From Plantactinospora sp. BC1 (GTDB taxonomy: Bacteria; Actinomycetota; Actinomycetes; Mycobacteriales; Micromonosporaceae), in the NCBI RefSeq assembly GCF_003030345.1, contig NZ_CP028158.1, positions 4,216,001-4,280,000 on the forward strand: a DNA stretch of 64,000 nucleotides, in the 5' to 3' direction. This document shows positions 41,501 through 50,967 of the stretch, piece by piece (position 1 is the first letter of the stretch; each line of letters opens with the position of its first letter). The position numbers and the translations under genes are program-made. Under the pieces are notes generated by a model that was not told the origin of the DNA, ran no database searches, and worked only from the letters and a program-made list of their open reading frames with translations.

Positions 41501-42970
41501 GCCAACCGGCGTACCGAGGAACTGCTCTCGCAGTCCCAGCGGCTCGCCCACGAACTCCAGGAACAGTCCGCCGAACTCCAGCGCACCAACGCCGAGCTGG
41601 AGGACAAGGCGCAACTGCTCTCCGAGCAGAAGGGCAACATCGAGACCAAGAACCGGGAGATCGAACTGGCCCGGATCGGCCTGGAGGACAAGGCGCAGCA
41701 GTTGGCCCGGGCCTCGGCGTACAAGTCGGAGTTCCTGGCCAACATGAGCCACGAGCTGCGTACGCCGCTCAACTCGCTGCTGCTGCTGGCCCGGCTGCTC
41801 GCCGACAACTCGGAGAACAACCTCACCGAGAAGCAGATCGAGTTCGCCCGCACCATCCACAGTGCCGGCTCCGACCTGCTCTCGCTGATCGACGACATCC
41901 TCGACCTGTCCAAGATCGAGGCGGGTCGGATGGACGTCGAGCCGACCGAGGTGCGCTTCTCCGAGATCCGCAGCTACGTCGAGCAGGCGTTCGCGCCACA
42001 GGCCGAGGAGCAGGGCCTGGACTTCCAGGTACGCATCTCCAAGGAGCTGCCGGCGACCCTGGTCACCGACGCCCAGCGGTTGCAGCAGATCCTACGCAAC
42101 CTGCTCTCCAACGCGGTCAAGTTCACCGACAACGGGGCGGTGACGCTGCGGATCGGTCCGGCGCCGGAAGGGGCGTTCTTCGACGTACCGGCGCTGGCGA
42201 CCGCGCACCAGGTGGTGGCGTTCACCGTCATCGACACCGGCATCGGCATCTCGGACGACAAGCTCGGGCTGATTTTCGAGGCGTTCCAGCAGGCAGACGG
42301 GACCACCAGCCGGCGGTACGGCGGCACCGGGCTGGGGCTGTCGATCAGCCGCGACCTGGCCCGGCTGATCGGCGGCACGATCACGGTCTCGTCGGCACCG
42401 GGGCAGGGCTCGACGTTCACCCTCTTCGTACCGGACGTACTGGCGCCGGACGCGGTGGTCGCTCCGGTGCCGGTGCCCCCCATGCAGACGCCCCGGGGCG
42501 GGTTGCCGGCGATGCTGCGTGGCCAGAACGAGCCGGACCGGCCGATCACCCCGGCGGCCCGGCAGCTCGACGGCGCCACCGTACTGATCATCGACGACGA
42601 CGTCCGCAACGTCTTCGCCCTGACCAGCGCGTTGGAGCTGCACGGCATGACGGTGCTCTACTCGGACAACGGGGTGGACGGGGTACGCCTGCTCGCCGAG
42701 CATCCGGAGGTGGACATCGTGCTGATGGACGCGATGATGCCCGACCAGGACGGTTACGAGACGACCCGGGCGATCCGCCGCAACCACCGCTTCACCGACC
42801 TGCCGGTGGTCTTCCTGACCGCCAAGGCGATGCCGGGGGACCGCGAGTCGGCGCTCGGTGCCGGTGCGAGCGACTACATCACCAAGCCGGTGGACCTGGA
42901 CGAGTTGATCGAGCTGATGGCCTCCTGGGTCAACGGGGGCGGACGGGAGGTCGAGGGTGACCGCAGGTGA
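38591..42970 (+). CDS. Soluble hybrid histidine kinase with HAMP array, GAF and receiver
   Basis: I take the ATG at 38591, with GAGGAACG upstream, giving 1459 residues. There is no transmembrane segment. An array of HAMP-like modules fills the N-terminal half, with eight GDLSQ/GDLTQ sections and a 92-residue period (7 near-identical units). A GAF domain (about 830-980) follows, then a coiled coil, HisKA with [11 protein letters not shown] (phospho-His1054), and HATPase with DTGIGI and [11 protein letters not shown]-terminal receiver has phospho-Asp1380 in [13 protein letters not shown]. It resembles fungal Nik1-type group III kinases and their bacterial relatives, whose HAMP arrays sense stress. 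A response regulator gene follows after 33 bases and is the likely partner. Confidence 0.93.
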   Translation: MTTAKQISAEERSTAEDAVLLSELAEALRRVRRGDLKVRLPRRAGVAGEVADAFNEVVSVQERQHLDLRRISRIVGRDGRLTERLDEEGLDGAWAEGQRAINSLIDDLGRPTTEIARVIVAVADGDLSQHMALEIDGRPLRGEYLRIGRTVNTMVDQLSSFSNEVTRVAREVGTEGELGGQADVRGVAGTWKDLTDSVNTMASNLTYQVRSISQVTTAMARGDLSQKITVSAKGEVAELAHTINGLTDTLRLFAEQVTRVAREVGTEGKLGGQADVPNVAGTWKDLTDSVNSMASNLTAQVRNIAQVSTAVARGDLSQKITVAAQGEILELKDTVNTMVDQLSSFADEVTRVAREVGIEGKLGGQAQVRGVSGTWRALTENVNQLAGNLTSQVRNISQVSTAVAKGDLSQKITVDAQGEILELKSTVNTMVDQLSSFADEVTRVAREVGTEGKLGGQAEVKGVSGTWRDLTDNVNSMASNLTAQVRNIASVTTAVAKGDLSQKITVDARGEILELKSTVNTMVDQLSSFADEVTRVAREVGTEGKLGGQAQVRGVAGTWRDLTDNVNSMASNLTAQVRNIAQVSTAVARGDLSQKITVDAQGEILELKQTVNTMVDQLSSFADEVTRVAREVGTEGKLGGQAQVKGVSGTWRDLTDNVNSMASNLTAQVRNIASVTTAVARGDLSQKVTVDARGEILELKGTVNTMVDQLSSFAQELTRVGREVGVEGKLGGQAQVKGVSGTWRDITENVNQLAATLTTQLRAIAQVSTAVTTGDLTQRIAVQAQGEVAELKDNINQMIVTLRETTKKNAEQGWLDSNLARIGGLLQGQRDLGEVCRMIMTEVTPLVDAQLGAFFLADTDEAVMRLRLTASYGYVARHHDVTFGPGEGLVGQAALSRRTIRVGAPPNGSLTVRSGLAATPPADLVVLPVLFEGELLGVIEFASVSPFSDLHLAFLERLVLTIGIAVNTIQANRRTEELLSQSQRLAHELQEQSAELQRTNAELEDKAQLLSEQKGNIETKNREIELARIGLEDKAQQLARASAYKSEFLANMSHELRTPLNSLLLLARLLADNSENNLTEKQIEFARTIHSAGSDLLSLIDDILDLSKIEAGRMDVEPTEVRFSEIRSYVEQAFAPQAEEQGLDFQVRISKELPATLVTDAQRLQQILRNLLSNAVKFTDNGAVTLRIGPAPEGAFFDVPALATAHQVVAFTVIDTGIGISDDKLGLIFEAFQQADGTTSRRYGGTGLGLSISRDLARLIGGTITVSSAPGQGSTFTLFVPDVLAPDAVVAPVPVPPMQTPRGGLPAMLRGQNEPDRPITPAARQLDGATVLIIDDDVRNVFALTSALELHGMTVLYSDNGVDGVRLLAEHPEVDIVLMDAMMPDQDGYETTRAIRRNHRFTDLPVVFLTAKAMPGDRESALGAGASDYITKPVDLDELIELMASWVNGGGREVEGDRR
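39083..41014 (+). repeat. Seven tandem 276-bp HAMP-encoding units
   Basis: Starting at the GTGACCCGGGTGGCCCGGG motif, the same 276-base unit recurs at 39083, 39359, 39635, 39911, 40187, 40463 and 40739. Several units are almost identical in DNA, notably those beginning 39911-40463, which points to recent duplication or gene conversion. Confidence 0.9.
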
Positions 42971-43003
42971 TACGGGACTGATTCGCGGCGGGGGGACGAT
43001 CGG

Positions 43004-43558
43004 GTGAGTGAGCTGGCCAAAGCCCTGCTGGTCGACGACCGGCGGGAGAACCTGATGGCGCTCGAGGCGATCCTCCAGGGGCTTCCCGTCCAGGCGGTCG
43101 CGGTGGAGAGTGGCGAGGCGGCGCTGAAGCAGCTCCTGGTGGAGGACTTCGCGGTGATCCTGCTGGACGCCCAGATGCCGGACATGGACGGCTTCGAGAC
43201 CGCCAGCCACATCAAGCGGCGGGAGCGTACCCGGCACGTGCCGATCATCTTCCTCACCGCCGCCGACCGGGACGCCCAGCTCGCCCTGCGCGGGTACGCC
43301 GTCGGTGCGGTCGACTACCTGACCAAGCCGTTCGACCCCTGGGTACTCCGGGCGAAGGTCTCGGTCTTCGTCGAGCTGTGGGTGAAGACCCGGCAACTCG
43401 CCGCACAGTCCGAGCTGGTCCGGGAGCGGGACAACCAGTGGCGGACGATGACCGAGGCGGTGGACGACGCGGTGGCGCTGCTCCGCTCGGACGACCCGGA
43501 GGGTCGGGACCGGGCCGTGGAGCTGCTGGAGCAGGCGCGTTGGGGTGCGGTGGCCTGA
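43004..43558 (+). CDS. Response regulator
   Basis: The 184-residue protein starts at GTG 33 bases after the kinase. It has a CheY-like receiver with acidic pocket LLVDDRRENL, phospho-Asp55 in VILLDAQMPDMDG, Thr in IFLTAADRD and Lys in YLTKPF. The C-terminal 60 residues form a coiled helix (KTRQLAAQSELVRERDNQW) and a short tail, with no DNA-binding or enzymatic domain. It probably passes phosphate or changes protein contacts, as a partner of the HAMP-array kinase. Confidence 0.92.
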   Translation: MSELAKALLVDDRRENLMALEAILQGLPVQAVAVESGEAALKQLLVEDFAVILLDAQMPDMDGFETASHIKRRERTRHVPIIFLTAADRDAQLALRGYAVGAVDYLTKPFDPWVLRAKVSVFVELWVKTRQLAAQSELVRERDNQWRTMTEAVDDAVALLRSDDPEGRDRAVELLEQARWGAVA

Positions 43559-43607
43559 CCGGTGCGGCGCCCCCGCCCTGCGGCCCGGCGGTCAGCGGCC
43601 CGGTGGG

Positions 43608-43943
43608 TCAGCCGGTGGCCTGCTCGTTGCGGATCATCAGGGCGGAGCGCAGCCCGGTGATGTCCAGCACCCGGAGCAGGAATTCGCCGACGTTGGTCAG
43701 CACCAGCAGGCTCTGCGCGTGGCTGGCCTTGCGGCTGAGCACGACCAGGGTGCCGAGGCCCTGCGAGTCGCAGAACGTGACATCCGCCAGATCCAGCACG
43801 ATTCGGGACGGTGCGTCGCTGAGCACCTCGTTGACGACGCTGGAGAGCCTGGCGGCGGTGAGCATGTCGATCTCGCCGGCGAGGGCCAGCGTCACCTCGT
43901 CGGTGCCGCGCTGCACGCCGATGGTCAGGTCCGCCCGGTTCAC
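43608..43943 (-). CDS. STAS-domain anti-sigma factor antagonist
   Basis: The 111-residue protein is a lone STAS domain. LALAGEIDMLTAARLSSVVNEV is the core and DLADVTFCDSQGL holds the phosphorylatable Ser60. It is the second such protein in the window and lies 50 bases from the response regulator in convergent orientation. It is the nearest candidate substrate for the HATPase and SpoIIE modules at 36-38 kb, although this link is inferred. Confidence 0.9.
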   Translation of the reverse strand: MNRADLTIGVQRGTDEVTLALAGEIDMLTAARLSSVVNEVLSDAPSRIVLDLADVTFCDSQGLGTLVVLSRKASHAQSLLVLTNVGEFLLRVLDITGLRSALMIRNEQATG

Positions 43944-44142
43944 CCGATCAGCCTATCGCGACCTACCCGAACCGGCCTGTCGATGGCGATCCGCCCCGCC
44001 GTTCGGCGCGGGTACCGGCGCCGGGCGTGGCGCTGTCACCGGTGCCGGTGCGGTGGTCGGGTCGGCGTCCGGGCGTGACGTGGACGACGGCCCGAGGGGT
44101 GGGTGCCGGGCGCACAGGTACCGCTGACAGAATGGCGACACC

Positions 44143-45480
44143 GTGAGTGAGACGTACCCCGCCGGCCCCGGTCGCTATCCGGCCGCGGCACCGGCCTCCC
44201 AGGCCCTGTTCGACCGCGCCCGCACCCTCGTGCCGGGCGGGGTGAATTCTCCCGTGCGCGCATTCCTGGCCGTCGGCGGCACGCCGCGGTTCATGGCCAG
44301 GGGCGAGGGCGGGTGGCTCTTCGACGCGGACGGGCGACGCTACGTCGACCTGGTCTGCTCGTGGGGACCACTGATCCACGGGCACGCCCACCCCGAGGTG
44401 GTGGCGGCGGTGCAGGCCGCCGCCGCGTACGGGACCAGTTTCGGCGCACCGACCGAGGCGGAGGTCGAGCTGGCCGCCGAGATCGTCGCGCGTACCCCGG
44501 TCGAGCAGGTCCGGCTGGTCAACTCGGGGACCGAGGCGACGATGTCGGCGATCCGGCTGGCCCGGGGCTTCACCGGGCGGGGGCGGATCGTCAAGTTCGC
44601 CGGCTGCTACCACGGGCACGTCGACGCGCTGCTCGCCTCGGCCGGGTCCGGGGTCGCCACGCTCGGCCTGCCGGACTCGCCCGGGGTGACCGGTGCGGCG
44701 GCGAGCGAGACGGTGGTGCTGCCGTACAACGACGTGAGCGCGGTGGAGGCGGTCTTCGCGGCCCAGGGGTCGGAGATCGCGGCGGTCATCACCGAGGCCG
44801 CGCCGGGGAACATGGGCGTGGTGGCGCCACGGGACGGGTTCAACCAGGCGCTGGCCCGGATCGCGCACGCCCACGGCGCGCTGCTGATCGTCGACGAGGT
44901 GATGACCGGCTTCCGGGTCTCGGCGGGCGGCTGGGCCGGGCTCGACCCGGTCGACGCCGACCTCTACACCTTCGGCAAGGTGATGGGTGGCGGTCTGCCG
45001 GCGGCGGCGTTCGGCGGCCGGGCCGAGGTGATGGGGCGACTGGCTCCGGCCGGCCCGGTCTACCAGGCCGGCACGCTCTCCGGTAACCCGCTGGCCACCG
45101 CCGCCGGGTTGGCCTCGCTGCGGCTGGCGGACGCGGCGACGTACCAGCGGCTCGACTCCACGGCCGCCACCGTGGGCAAGCTGGCCAGCGACGCGCTGGC
45201 CGCCGCCGGGGTGCCGCACCGGCTCTCGTACGCCGGGAACATGTTCTCGGTCTTCTTCACCGACGCGGACGTCTACGACTACGACACTGCGCGGACCCAG
45301 GACGTCGCGGCGTTCCGGGCGTTCTTCCACGCGATGCTGGCCGGCGGGGTCTACCTGCCGCCCAGCTCCTTCGAGTCGTGGTTCGTGTCGACGGCGCTGG
45401 ACGACGCCGCGCTGGAGCAGGTCGCGGCGGTGTTGCCGGTCGCGGCGCAGGCTGCGGCGGCGGCCGGTCACGGGGGGTAG
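44143..45480 (+). CDS. hemL: Glutamate-1-semialdehyde 2,1-aminomutase
   Basis: The 445-residue PLP enzyme starts at GTG. It has the HemL blocks [74 protein letters not shown] and [11 protein letters not shown] with Lys279 as the Schiff base. It converts glutamate-1-semialdehyde to 5-aminolevulinate in the C5 heme pathway. It leads a run of genes ending with cytochrome c maturation, so heme production and use are linked in one transcript. Only five bases separate it from the next start. Confidence 0.96.
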   Translation: MSETYPAGPGRYPAAAPASQALFDRARTLVPGGVNSPVRAFLAVGGTPRFMARGEGGWLFDADGRRYVDLVCSWGPLIHGHAHPEVVAAVQAAAAYGTSFGAPTEAEVELAAEIVARTPVEQVRLVNSGTEATMSAIRLARGFTGRGRIVKFAGCYHGHVDALLASAGSGVATLGLPDSPGVTGAAASETVVLPYNDVSAVEAVFAAQGSEIAAVITEAAPGNMGVVAPRDGFNQALARIAHAHGALLIVDEVMTGFRVSAGGWAGLDPVDADLYTFGKVMGGGLPAAAFGGRAEVMGRLAPAGPVYQAGTLSGNPLATAAGLASLRLADAATYQRLDSTAATVGKLASDALAAAGVPHRLSYAGNMFSVFFTDADVYDYDTARTQDVAAFRAFFHAMLAGGVYLPPSSFESWFVSTALDDAALEQVAAVLPVAAQAAAAAGHGG

Positions 45481-45485
45481 GGAAC

Positions 45486-46136
45486 GTGGGCAGCACAACG
45501 GTCGTGCACGTGCTCCGGCACGGTGAGGTGTACAACCCGGAGAAGATCCTCTACGGCCGGCTGCCCGGCTACCGCCTCTCCGAGTTGGGCGTGCAGATGG
45601 CGAAGGCGGCGGCCCAGGCGCTCGCCGAGCGGGACGTCACGCACGTGGTGGCGAGTCCGCTGGAGCGGGCCCAGCAGACGGCGGAGCCGATCGCGGCGCA
45701 GTTCGGGCTGCCGGTCGGGGTGGACGAGCGGCTGATCGAGAGCGCCAACTGGTTCGAGGGGAAGCGGGTCTCGCCGGGCGACGGCTCGTTCCGGGATCCG
45801 CGCAACTGGTGGGTGTTGCGGGATCCGGTCACCCCGTCCTGGGGCGAGGCGTACACGCTGATCGCCGAGCGGATGTTCGCGGCCCTGCACGCGGCCCGGA
45901 TCGCCGCCGAGGGGCGGGAGGCGGTCTGCGTCTCGCACCAGCTTCCGATCTGGACCCTGCGCCGGTACGTCGAGCACAAGCGGCTCTGGCACGACCCGCG
46001 CAAGCGGCAGTGCGGGCTGGCCAGCCTGACCTCGTTCCACTTCGACGGCGCCAAGATCGTCGGTATCGGCTACACCGAGCCGGCCGCGCACCTGGTCGCC
46101 ATGTCGCCGACCGCGCGGACGGCCAAGGGGGCATGA
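45486..46136 (+). CDS. Histidine phosphatase family protein
   Basis: I choose the GTG at 45486 (216 residues), five bases after the hemL stop. VHVLRHGEVYNPEKILYGRLPGYRLSELGVQMA carries the RHG active-site motif with the nucleophile His. VASPLERAQQTAEPIA and CVSHQLPIWTLRR supply the second Arg and the C-terminal His. It belongs to the phosphoglycerate mutase-like branch and is a phosphomonoesterase of unknown substrate. A similar gene lies at this place in heme/cytochrome operons of other actinobacteria, as I recall. The stop overlaps the start of the thioredoxin-like gene. Confidence 0.92.
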   Translation: MGSTTVVHVLRHGEVYNPEKILYGRLPGYRLSELGVQMAKAAAQALAERDVTHVVASPLERAQQTAEPIAAQFGLPVGVDERLIESANWFEGKRVSPGDGSFRDPRNWWVLRDPVTPSWGEAYTLIAERMFAALHAARIAAEGREAVCVSHQLPIWTLRRYVEHKRLWHDPRKRQCGLASLTSFHFDGAKIVGIGYTEPAAHLVAMSPTARTAKGA

Positions 46137-46729
46137 TGAGCCGCCCCCGGCGGGTCGCCGGCCTCGGCGCGCTGCTCGCCGTCGCCGCGACGCTGGCGCT
46201 GACCGGCTGCTCGGGCGGCGACGGCGGGAGTGACTGGAAGGACGACTGCACGACGACGGACGGCATCGTCGAGTGCGCGCCGGAGCACCGCCCGGCGGCC
46301 CCGGCGGTCTCCGGCGAGCTGCTGGACGGCGGGACGTACGACCTGGCGCAGGAGCGCGGCCAGGTGGTGGTGGTCAACTTCTGGGGTTCCTGGTGCGCCC
46401 CGTGCCGCTCCGAGGCGGACGACCTGGAGGAGACCTACCAGGCGACCCGGGACCGGGGCGTACGTTTCCTCGGCATCAACATCCAGGACGGGCGGGACAA
46501 GGCGAAGGGCTTCGAGGCCGCCTTCAAGATCAGTTATCCGAGCCTCTTCGACCCGCCGAGCCGGCTGGCGCTGGCCTTCGACATCCCGCCGAACTCGATC
46601 CCGGCGACCATCGTCCTCGACCGGGAGAGCCGGATCGCCGTGGTGATCCGCTCCGGTGTCACCCGGGCCGGGCTGGAGCCGATCGTCGCCCGGGTCGCCG
46701 ACGAGCAGCCGCCGGGCGGGCCGAACTGA
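46136..46729 (+). CDS. TlpA/ResA-type thioredoxin-like lipoprotein
   Basis: The ATG at 46136 is preferred over the adjacent ATG at 46133 because AAGGGG lies five bases ahead. The 197-residue protein has a lipoprotein signal (ALLAVAATLALTGC) with the modified Cys near residue 23. The redox-active WCAPC motif follows VVVNFWGS. The fold continues with FLGINIQDG and the cis-Pro loop NSIPATIVLD. Held on the outer face of the membrane, it should reduce the CXXCH cysteines of apocytochrome c before heme attachment, receiving electrons from CcdA encoded next. Confidence 0.92.
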   Translation: MSRPRRVAGLGALLAVAATLALTGCSGGDGGSDWKDDCTTTDGIVECAPEHRPAAPAVSGELLDGGTYDLAQERGQVVVVNFWGSWCAPCRSEADDLEETYQATRDRGVRFLGINIQDGRDKAKGFEAAFKISYPSLFDPPSRLALAFDIPPNSIPATIVLDRESRIAVVIRSGVTRAGLEPIVARVADEQPPGGPN

Positions 46730-46763
46730 TGGCCGGGCGGACGAGTACGGGCGGGTCGGGCTG

Positions 46764-47609
46764 ATGGGCGAGACCTTCGCCGAGCTGGCCGAGAGCGGGC
46801 CGGTGCTGCTGGCGATCGGGGCGGCCGCGCTGGCCGGCCTGGTCAGTTTCCTCTCGCCGTGCGTGCTGCCGCTGGTTCCCGGCTACCTGTCGTACGTGAC
46901 CGGGTTGGCCGGCAGCGACCTGGAACAGCGCCGGGCCGCCGCCGACCCCGCCCCCGACGCGCCGGGCAGCGCGCCGGCCGGTGGCGGCGGGGTGGCGGTG
47001 GCGACCCGACCGGTCCGGACGCCCCGGGCGGTCCGGGGCCGGGTACTCGCCGGCACGCTGCTGTTCATCGCCGGCTTCACCGTCGTCTTCACCCTCACCG
47101 CAGTGCTCGTCACCGCCGTCGGTCAGGCGCTCTTCGCGCAGAAGCGACCGCTGGAGATCGGCATCGGCATCGTGATCATGCTGTTGGGCCTCTCCTACCT
47201 GGGGCTGGTCCCCGGCACGCAGCGGGAGTTCCGGATCCGCCGGCTGCCCGCCGCCGGCCTGCTCGGCGCCCCGGTCTTCGGCGCGGTCTTCGCGCTCTCC
47301 TGGGTGCCCTGCGTCGGCCCGACCCTCGGCGCGGTGGTCGGGATGGGCACCGCGAGCGGCCAGGCCGACCGGGCCGCCCTGCTCGCCGCCGCGTACTGCC
47401 TGGGGCTCGGGTTGCCGTTCGTGGTCTTCGGGCTCGGCTTCTCCCGGCTGCTCGGGCTCTTCCGGGCGGTGCGCCGGAACAGCCGCTGGGTCACCCGGGT
47501 CGGTGGGGCGCTGCTGATCGTGATCGGGCTGGCCCTGGTCACCGGCGGCTGGCAGGACCTGGTCATCTGGTTGCAGACCACGTTCGGCGTCGGCGAGGTG
47601 GGGATCTGA
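46764..47609 (+). CDS. ccdA: Cytochrome c biogenesis protein CcdA
   Basis: I take the ATG at 46764 (281 residues). Six hydrophobic segments are visible. The first contains SFLSPCVLPLVPGYLSYVTG and the fourth ALSWVPCVGPTLGAV, giving the paired Pro-Cys sites that carry electrons from cytoplasmic thioredoxin across the membrane. The insertion between helices 1 and 2 (AAADPAPDAPGSAPAGGGG) is Pro/Ala-rich, as often in actinobacteria. The stop overlaps the ResB start (TGATG). Confidence 0.94.
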   Translation: MGETFAELAESGPVLLAIGAAALAGLVSFLSPCVLPLVPGYLSYVTGLAGSDLEQRRAAADPAPDAPGSAPAGGGGVAVATRPVRTPRAVRGRVLAGTLLFIAGFTVVFTLTAVLVTAVGQALFAQKRPLEIGIGIVIMLLGLSYLGLVPGTQREFRIRRLPAAGLLGAPVFGAVFALSWVPCVGPTLGAVVGMGTASGQADRAALLAAAYCLGLGLPFVVFGLGFSRLLGLFRAVRRNSRWVTRVGGALLIVIGLALVTGGWQDLVIWLQTTFGVGEVGI

Positions 47610-49297
47610 TGTCGACCGAGGAGCGGGAGACCGTGACCGGCCGGGGTGCCGCGCCGGCCGGCGTCGCGCAGGCCGAGCCGCCGGCGGCCGCCGGCCCGAC
47701 CGGGGACGACGGACCGTCCCGGGTACGCCGTACCCCGCTGCCGCTGGCCCTGCTGCGCAACTCGTGGCGGCAGCTCACCAGCATGCGTACGGCGTTGATG
47801 CTGCTCTTCCTGCTGGCCCTGGCCGCGATCCCCGGCTCGGTGCTCCCGCAGCGCAACATCAACATCGAGAACGTCAACCGGTACGCCGTCGAGCATCCCG
47901 ATCTCTTCCCGATCCTGGACCGGCTCGGCGGCTTCGACGTGTACGCCTCGCCGTGGTTCTCCGCGATCTACGTCCTTCTGTTCACCTCGCTGGTCGGCTG
48001 CATCGTGCCCCGGCTGCGCGACCACCTCCGCGCGCTGCGTGCCGCCCCGCCGCCCGCGCCGAAGCGGCTGGACCGGCTGCCCCGGCATGCCGTGCTGACC
48101 GACTCCGACGGCGACCCGGCCCGGATCGCGGCGGTGCTGCGCAAGCGGCGCTGGCGGGTGGTGGTCCGCGGCGACACCGTGTCGGCGGAGAAGGGCTATC
48201 TCAAGGAGACCGGCAACCTGCTCTTCCACTTCTCGCTGATCGGGGTGCTGCTCGGCATCGGCCTCGGCTCCTGGTACGGCTGGCACGGCAACCGGCTGCT
48301 GGTCGCCGGCCCGGACAACTCGTTCTGCAACACGCTCCAGCAGTACAGCGAGTCCAAGCTCGGGCACCGGGTGGACGGCAGCGACCTGCCGCCGTTCTGC
48401 CTGGAGCTGACCGACTTCTCGGCGACCTTCCTGTCGACCGGGCAGCCGTCGTCGTTCCGGGCGACGACGCTGGTGGAGCAGGGCGACCGGGCGCCTTACC
48501 GGGCGAGTTTCTCGGTCAACGACCCGCTGCGGCTGGACGGGGCCAGCGTCTACCTGCTCGGGCACGGCTACGCGCCGATCCTGCGCTACACCGACCGCAG
48601 CGGCGAGACGCAGGAGAGCGACGAGGCGTTCCTGACCATCGACGGCAACCTGACCAGCGAGGGCGTGGCGGCGTTTCCGGACGTCAACCTCGACCCGGCG
48701 ACCGGGGCGCGCAACCCCGACCTCCAGGTCGCCTTCGAGGGGCTCTACCTGCCGACCGCGCCGGAGGCGCCGCCCTTCGTCCGCTCGACGTACCCGGCGG
48801 AGCGGTCCCCGGCGGTGATGCTCTTCGCCTACCGGGGCAACCTCGGGCTGGACGCCGGGGTCCCGGGTTCGATCTACCGGCTCGACCAGCGCCAGGTGAA
48901 CAGCGGCAAGCTCAAGCAGATCGGCGAGGGCAAGCTGCTGCGCCCGGGTGAGAAGTGGACGCTCGACGACGGCACGTCGGTGGAGTTCGTCGGCACCCGC
49001 AAGTACGTCACGATCTCGGTCCGCTCCGACCCGGGCGAGCGGATCGTGTTGATCAGCTCGGTACTGCTGTTGCTCGGGCTGATGCCGTCGCTCTTCGGCC
49101 GGCGGCGCCGGGTCTGGTTCCGGGTTTCTCCGGCACCGGCCGACGCGACCACGACAGGTCGTAGTAGTTTGGTGCAGGTCGGTGGCCTGCCGCGTACCGA
49201 GTACGCGGGGTTCGCCGAAGAGTTCGACCGGCTCGTCGCCGCCGTGCGATCCGACGGGGCACGGGACGACGGTGCGACGGAAGAGGAGACCGACTGA
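47609..49297 (+). CDS. resB: Cytochrome c biogenesis protein ResB
   Basis: The 562-residue protein is the ResB half of the System II cytochrome c synthase. Segments at SMRTALMLLFLLALAAIPGSVLPQ, SPWFSAIYVLLFTSLVGCIVPR and LFHFSLIGVLLGIGLGSWYGW are the first transmembrane helices, followed by a large external domain (about 240-480) and a last helix (RIVLISSVLLLLGLMPSLF). PGSVLPQ and the VxxxE-type region agree with the family. With CcsB it moves heme outward and attaches it to cytochromes. It overlaps both neighbours by single-base or codon overlaps, so expression is coupled. Confidence 0.93.
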   Translation: MSTEERETVTGRGAAPAGVAQAEPPAAAGPTGDDGPSRVRRTPLPLALLRNSWRQLTSMRTALMLLFLLALAAIPGSVLPQRNINIENVNRYAVEHPDLFPILDRLGGFDVYASPWFSAIYVLLFTSLVGCIVPRLRDHLRALRAAPPPAPKRLDRLPRHAVLTDSDGDPARIAAVLRKRRWRVVVRGDTVSAEKGYLKETGNLLFHFSLIGVLLGIGLGSWYGWHGNRLLVAGPDNSFCNTLQQYSESKLGHRVDGSDLPPFCLELTDFSATFLSTGQPSSFRATTLVEQGDRAPYRASFSVNDPLRLDGASVYLLGHGYAPILRYTDRSGETQESDEAFLTIDGNLTSEGVAAFPDVNLDPATGARNPDLQVAFEGLYLPTAPEAPPFVRSTYPAERSPAVMLFAYRGNLGLDAGVPGSIYRLDQRQVNSGKLKQIGEGKLLRPGEKWTLDDGTSVEFVGTRKYVTISVRSDPGERIVLISSVLLLLGLMPSLFGRRRRVWFRVSPAPADATTTGRSSLVQVGGLPRTEYAGFAEEFDRLVAAVRSDGARDDGATEEETD

Positions 49298-50319
49298 TGG
49301 CCGCGCTGTCCGACCAACTCCTGGTGGTCGCGATCCTGGGCTACCTGCTGGCGATGATCTGCCACGCCGTCGAGTACGCCTTCGGCACCCGCAGTGTCAT
49401 CGGCCGGGCGGCGGCACGACCGGAACGCGCCCGCGTGCTGGTCGGGGCCGGGGTCGGCGCGCCCGGTGGATCCGGTCCGGCGGACGGCCCGGACCCGGTC
49501 GTCGGGACCAAGCTCCCCGGCACCGACGGGCCGGCCCCGACCGGCGGGTCGCGGTCGCCCCGGGCGGTGCTGGCCGGCCGGGCCGCCGTCGCGCTCACCG
49601 TGCTCGCCGCCGTGGTGCACCTCGCGGTGCTGGTCACCCGGGGCATCGCCGCCGAGCGCATGCCGTGGGGCAACATGTACGAGTACCTGCTCTCGGTCAC
49701 CTTCGTCGGGGTGGTCGGCTGGCTGGTGCTGCTCTACCGGCGCTCGACGCTGCGGCACCTCGGGCTCTTCGTCGCGTTGGCCATGGTGCTGCTGCTGGCC
49801 GTCGCCGGCCTGGTGCTCTACGTGCCGATCGTGCCGCTGGTGCCGGCGCTCGACTCGTACTGGTTCGTCGTGCACGTGGCGACGATCGCGGTCTCCTCCG
49901 GCATCCTGCTGCTCGGCGCGGTGCCGGCGGTGATGTACCTGATCCGGCACGGCTACGACCAGGGCAAGCGGAGCTTCCCGTACAGCCTGGGGGCGCGGGT
50001 GCCGGCCGCCGACACGCTGGAGCGGCTGACCTTCCGGCTGCACGCGTTCGCCTTTCCGATCTTCACCTTCGCGGTGATGGCCGGCGCCGTCTGGGCCGAG
50101 GCGGCCTGGGGCCGGTACTGGGGCTGGGACCCGAAGGAGATCTGGGCCTTCATCTCCTGGGTGGTCTACGCCGGTTACCTGCACGCCCGGGCGACGCCGA
50201 GCGTGAAGCGCCCGGTGGCGACCTGGATCGCCGTGCTCGGCTTCCTGACCATGCAGATGAACCTCTACGGCGTGAACATCTTCTTCGAGGGCCTGCACTC
50301 GTACGGCGGTCTCGACTGA
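49297..50319 (+). CDS. ccsB: Cytochrome c biogenesis protein CcsB
   Basis: The 340-residue protein is the CcsB/ResC subunit of System II. Multiple helices flank the tryptophan-rich WWD domain AAWGRYWGWDPKEIWAFISW, which presents heme. Conserved His residues occur in helices around it (HAVEYAF, VHVATIAVSSG, YLHARA). The segment 45-85 is a cytoplasmic Gly/Pro-rich insert. The ATG overlaps the resB stop. It is the last gene of the hemL to ccsB run. Confidence 0.94.
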   Translation: MAALSDQLLVVAILGYLLAMICHAVEYAFGTRSVIGRAAARPERARVLVGAGVGAPGGSGPADGPDPVVGTKLPGTDGPAPTGGSRSPRAVLAGRAAVALTVLAAVVHLAVLVTRGIAAERMPWGNMYEYLLSVTFVGVVGWLVLLYRRSTLRHLGLFVALAMVLLLAVAGLVLYVPIVPLVPALDSYWFVVHVATIAVSSGILLLGAVPAVMYLIRHGYDQGKRSFPYSLGARVPAADTLERLTFRLHAFAFPIFTFAVMAGAVWAEAAWGRYWGWDPKEIWAFISWVVYAGYLHARATPSVKRPVATWIAVLGFLTMQMNLYGVNIFFEGLHSYGGLD

Positions 50320-50360
50320 CCTTTCTTCCGACTCCTCCGCCGGGGCGACTTCTTTCATCC

Positions 50361-50389
50361 TTGACTTATATAAGCGAGGCGTGAAAGAT
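50361..50389 (+). promoter_or_regulatory. Sigma-70-type promoter of VOC gene
   Basis: TTGACT (50361-50366) and AAAGAT (50384-50389) are separated by 17 bases, in a locally AT-rich patch. They precede the GTG of the VOC-family gene by about 70 bases. Confidence 0.5.
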
Positions 50390-50456
50390 CGGGTCGTACG
50401 CGTGATCGACCGCGCGTACCCATCTGCCGCCCCGTACCGGGAAGGAGTCCCGCGAA

Positions 50457-50885
50457 GTGTCTGCGATCGCGCCCCAGAAGGTCACCACGTTCCTGATGTT
50501 CCAGGATGGCAACGCCGAGGAGGCGATGACCTTCTACACGTCACTCTTCGACGGCGGTGAGGTGCTCGCCGTCGACCGGTACGGCCCCGGCCAGGACGGT
50601 CCCGAGGGTTCCGTCCGGCACGCGACGTTCGCCCTGGCCGGTCAGCAGTTCATGTGCATCGACAGCAGCGTCCGGCACGAGTTCGGCTTCACCCCGGCGG
50701 TCTCGCTCTACGTGACCTGCGAGTCGGAGAAGGAGATCGACCACCTCTACGGCGCGCTCGTCGAGGGCGGTCAGGAGCTGATGCCGCTCGGCTCGTACGG
50801 CTTCAGCGCCAAGTTCGGCTGGGTCAACGACCGCTTCGGCGTCTCCTGGCAGCTCACCCTGCCCACCGAGGCAGCCCCGGCCTAG
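50457..50885 (+). CDS. VOC family protein (PhnB-like)
   Basis: The 142-residue protein starts at GTG with AAGGAG nine bases ahead. It begins QKVTTFLMFQDGNAEEAMTFYTSLF, with the PhnB/3-demethylubiquinone methyltransferase-like pattern VRHATFALAGQQFMCID and GWVNDRFGVSWQL at the end. The VOC fold often binds a metal or serves in resistance or metabolism. Neither metal ligands nor substrate can be set from sequence alone. It has its own promoter and stands alone. Confidence 0.9.
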   Translation: MSAIAPQKVTTFLMFQDGNAEEAMTFYTSLFDGGEVLAVDRYGPGQDGPEGSVRHATFALAGQQFMCIDSSVRHEFGFTPAVSLYVTCESEKEIDHLYGALVEGGQELMPLGSYGFSAKFGWVNDRFGVSWQLTLPTEAAPA

Positions 50886-50910
50886 CCCGCAACCCTCTGA
50901 ACCGGACGCC

Positions 50911-50967
50911 CCATGATTCTTGTCGAGTTGTGGTCAGCAGCGCGCCACAACCCGCCAAGAATCATGG
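50911..50967. repeat. Nested inverted repeat (hairpin in hairpin)
   Basis: Outer arms CCATGATTCTTG (50911-50922) and CAAGAATCATGG (50956-50967) are perfect. Inside them, GTTGTGG (50927-50933) and CCACAAC (50945-50951) form a second perfect stem. It lies between the convergent VOC and sigma factor genes and overlaps the last codons of the sigma factor. It could be a terminator or a palindromic dispersed element. Confidence 0.7.

Noticed and set aside
38366-41860. A long minus-strand frame across the HAMP-array kinase
   Set aside because: Its apparent repeats are only the complement of the HAMP units, and the plus-strand frame carries all known domains.
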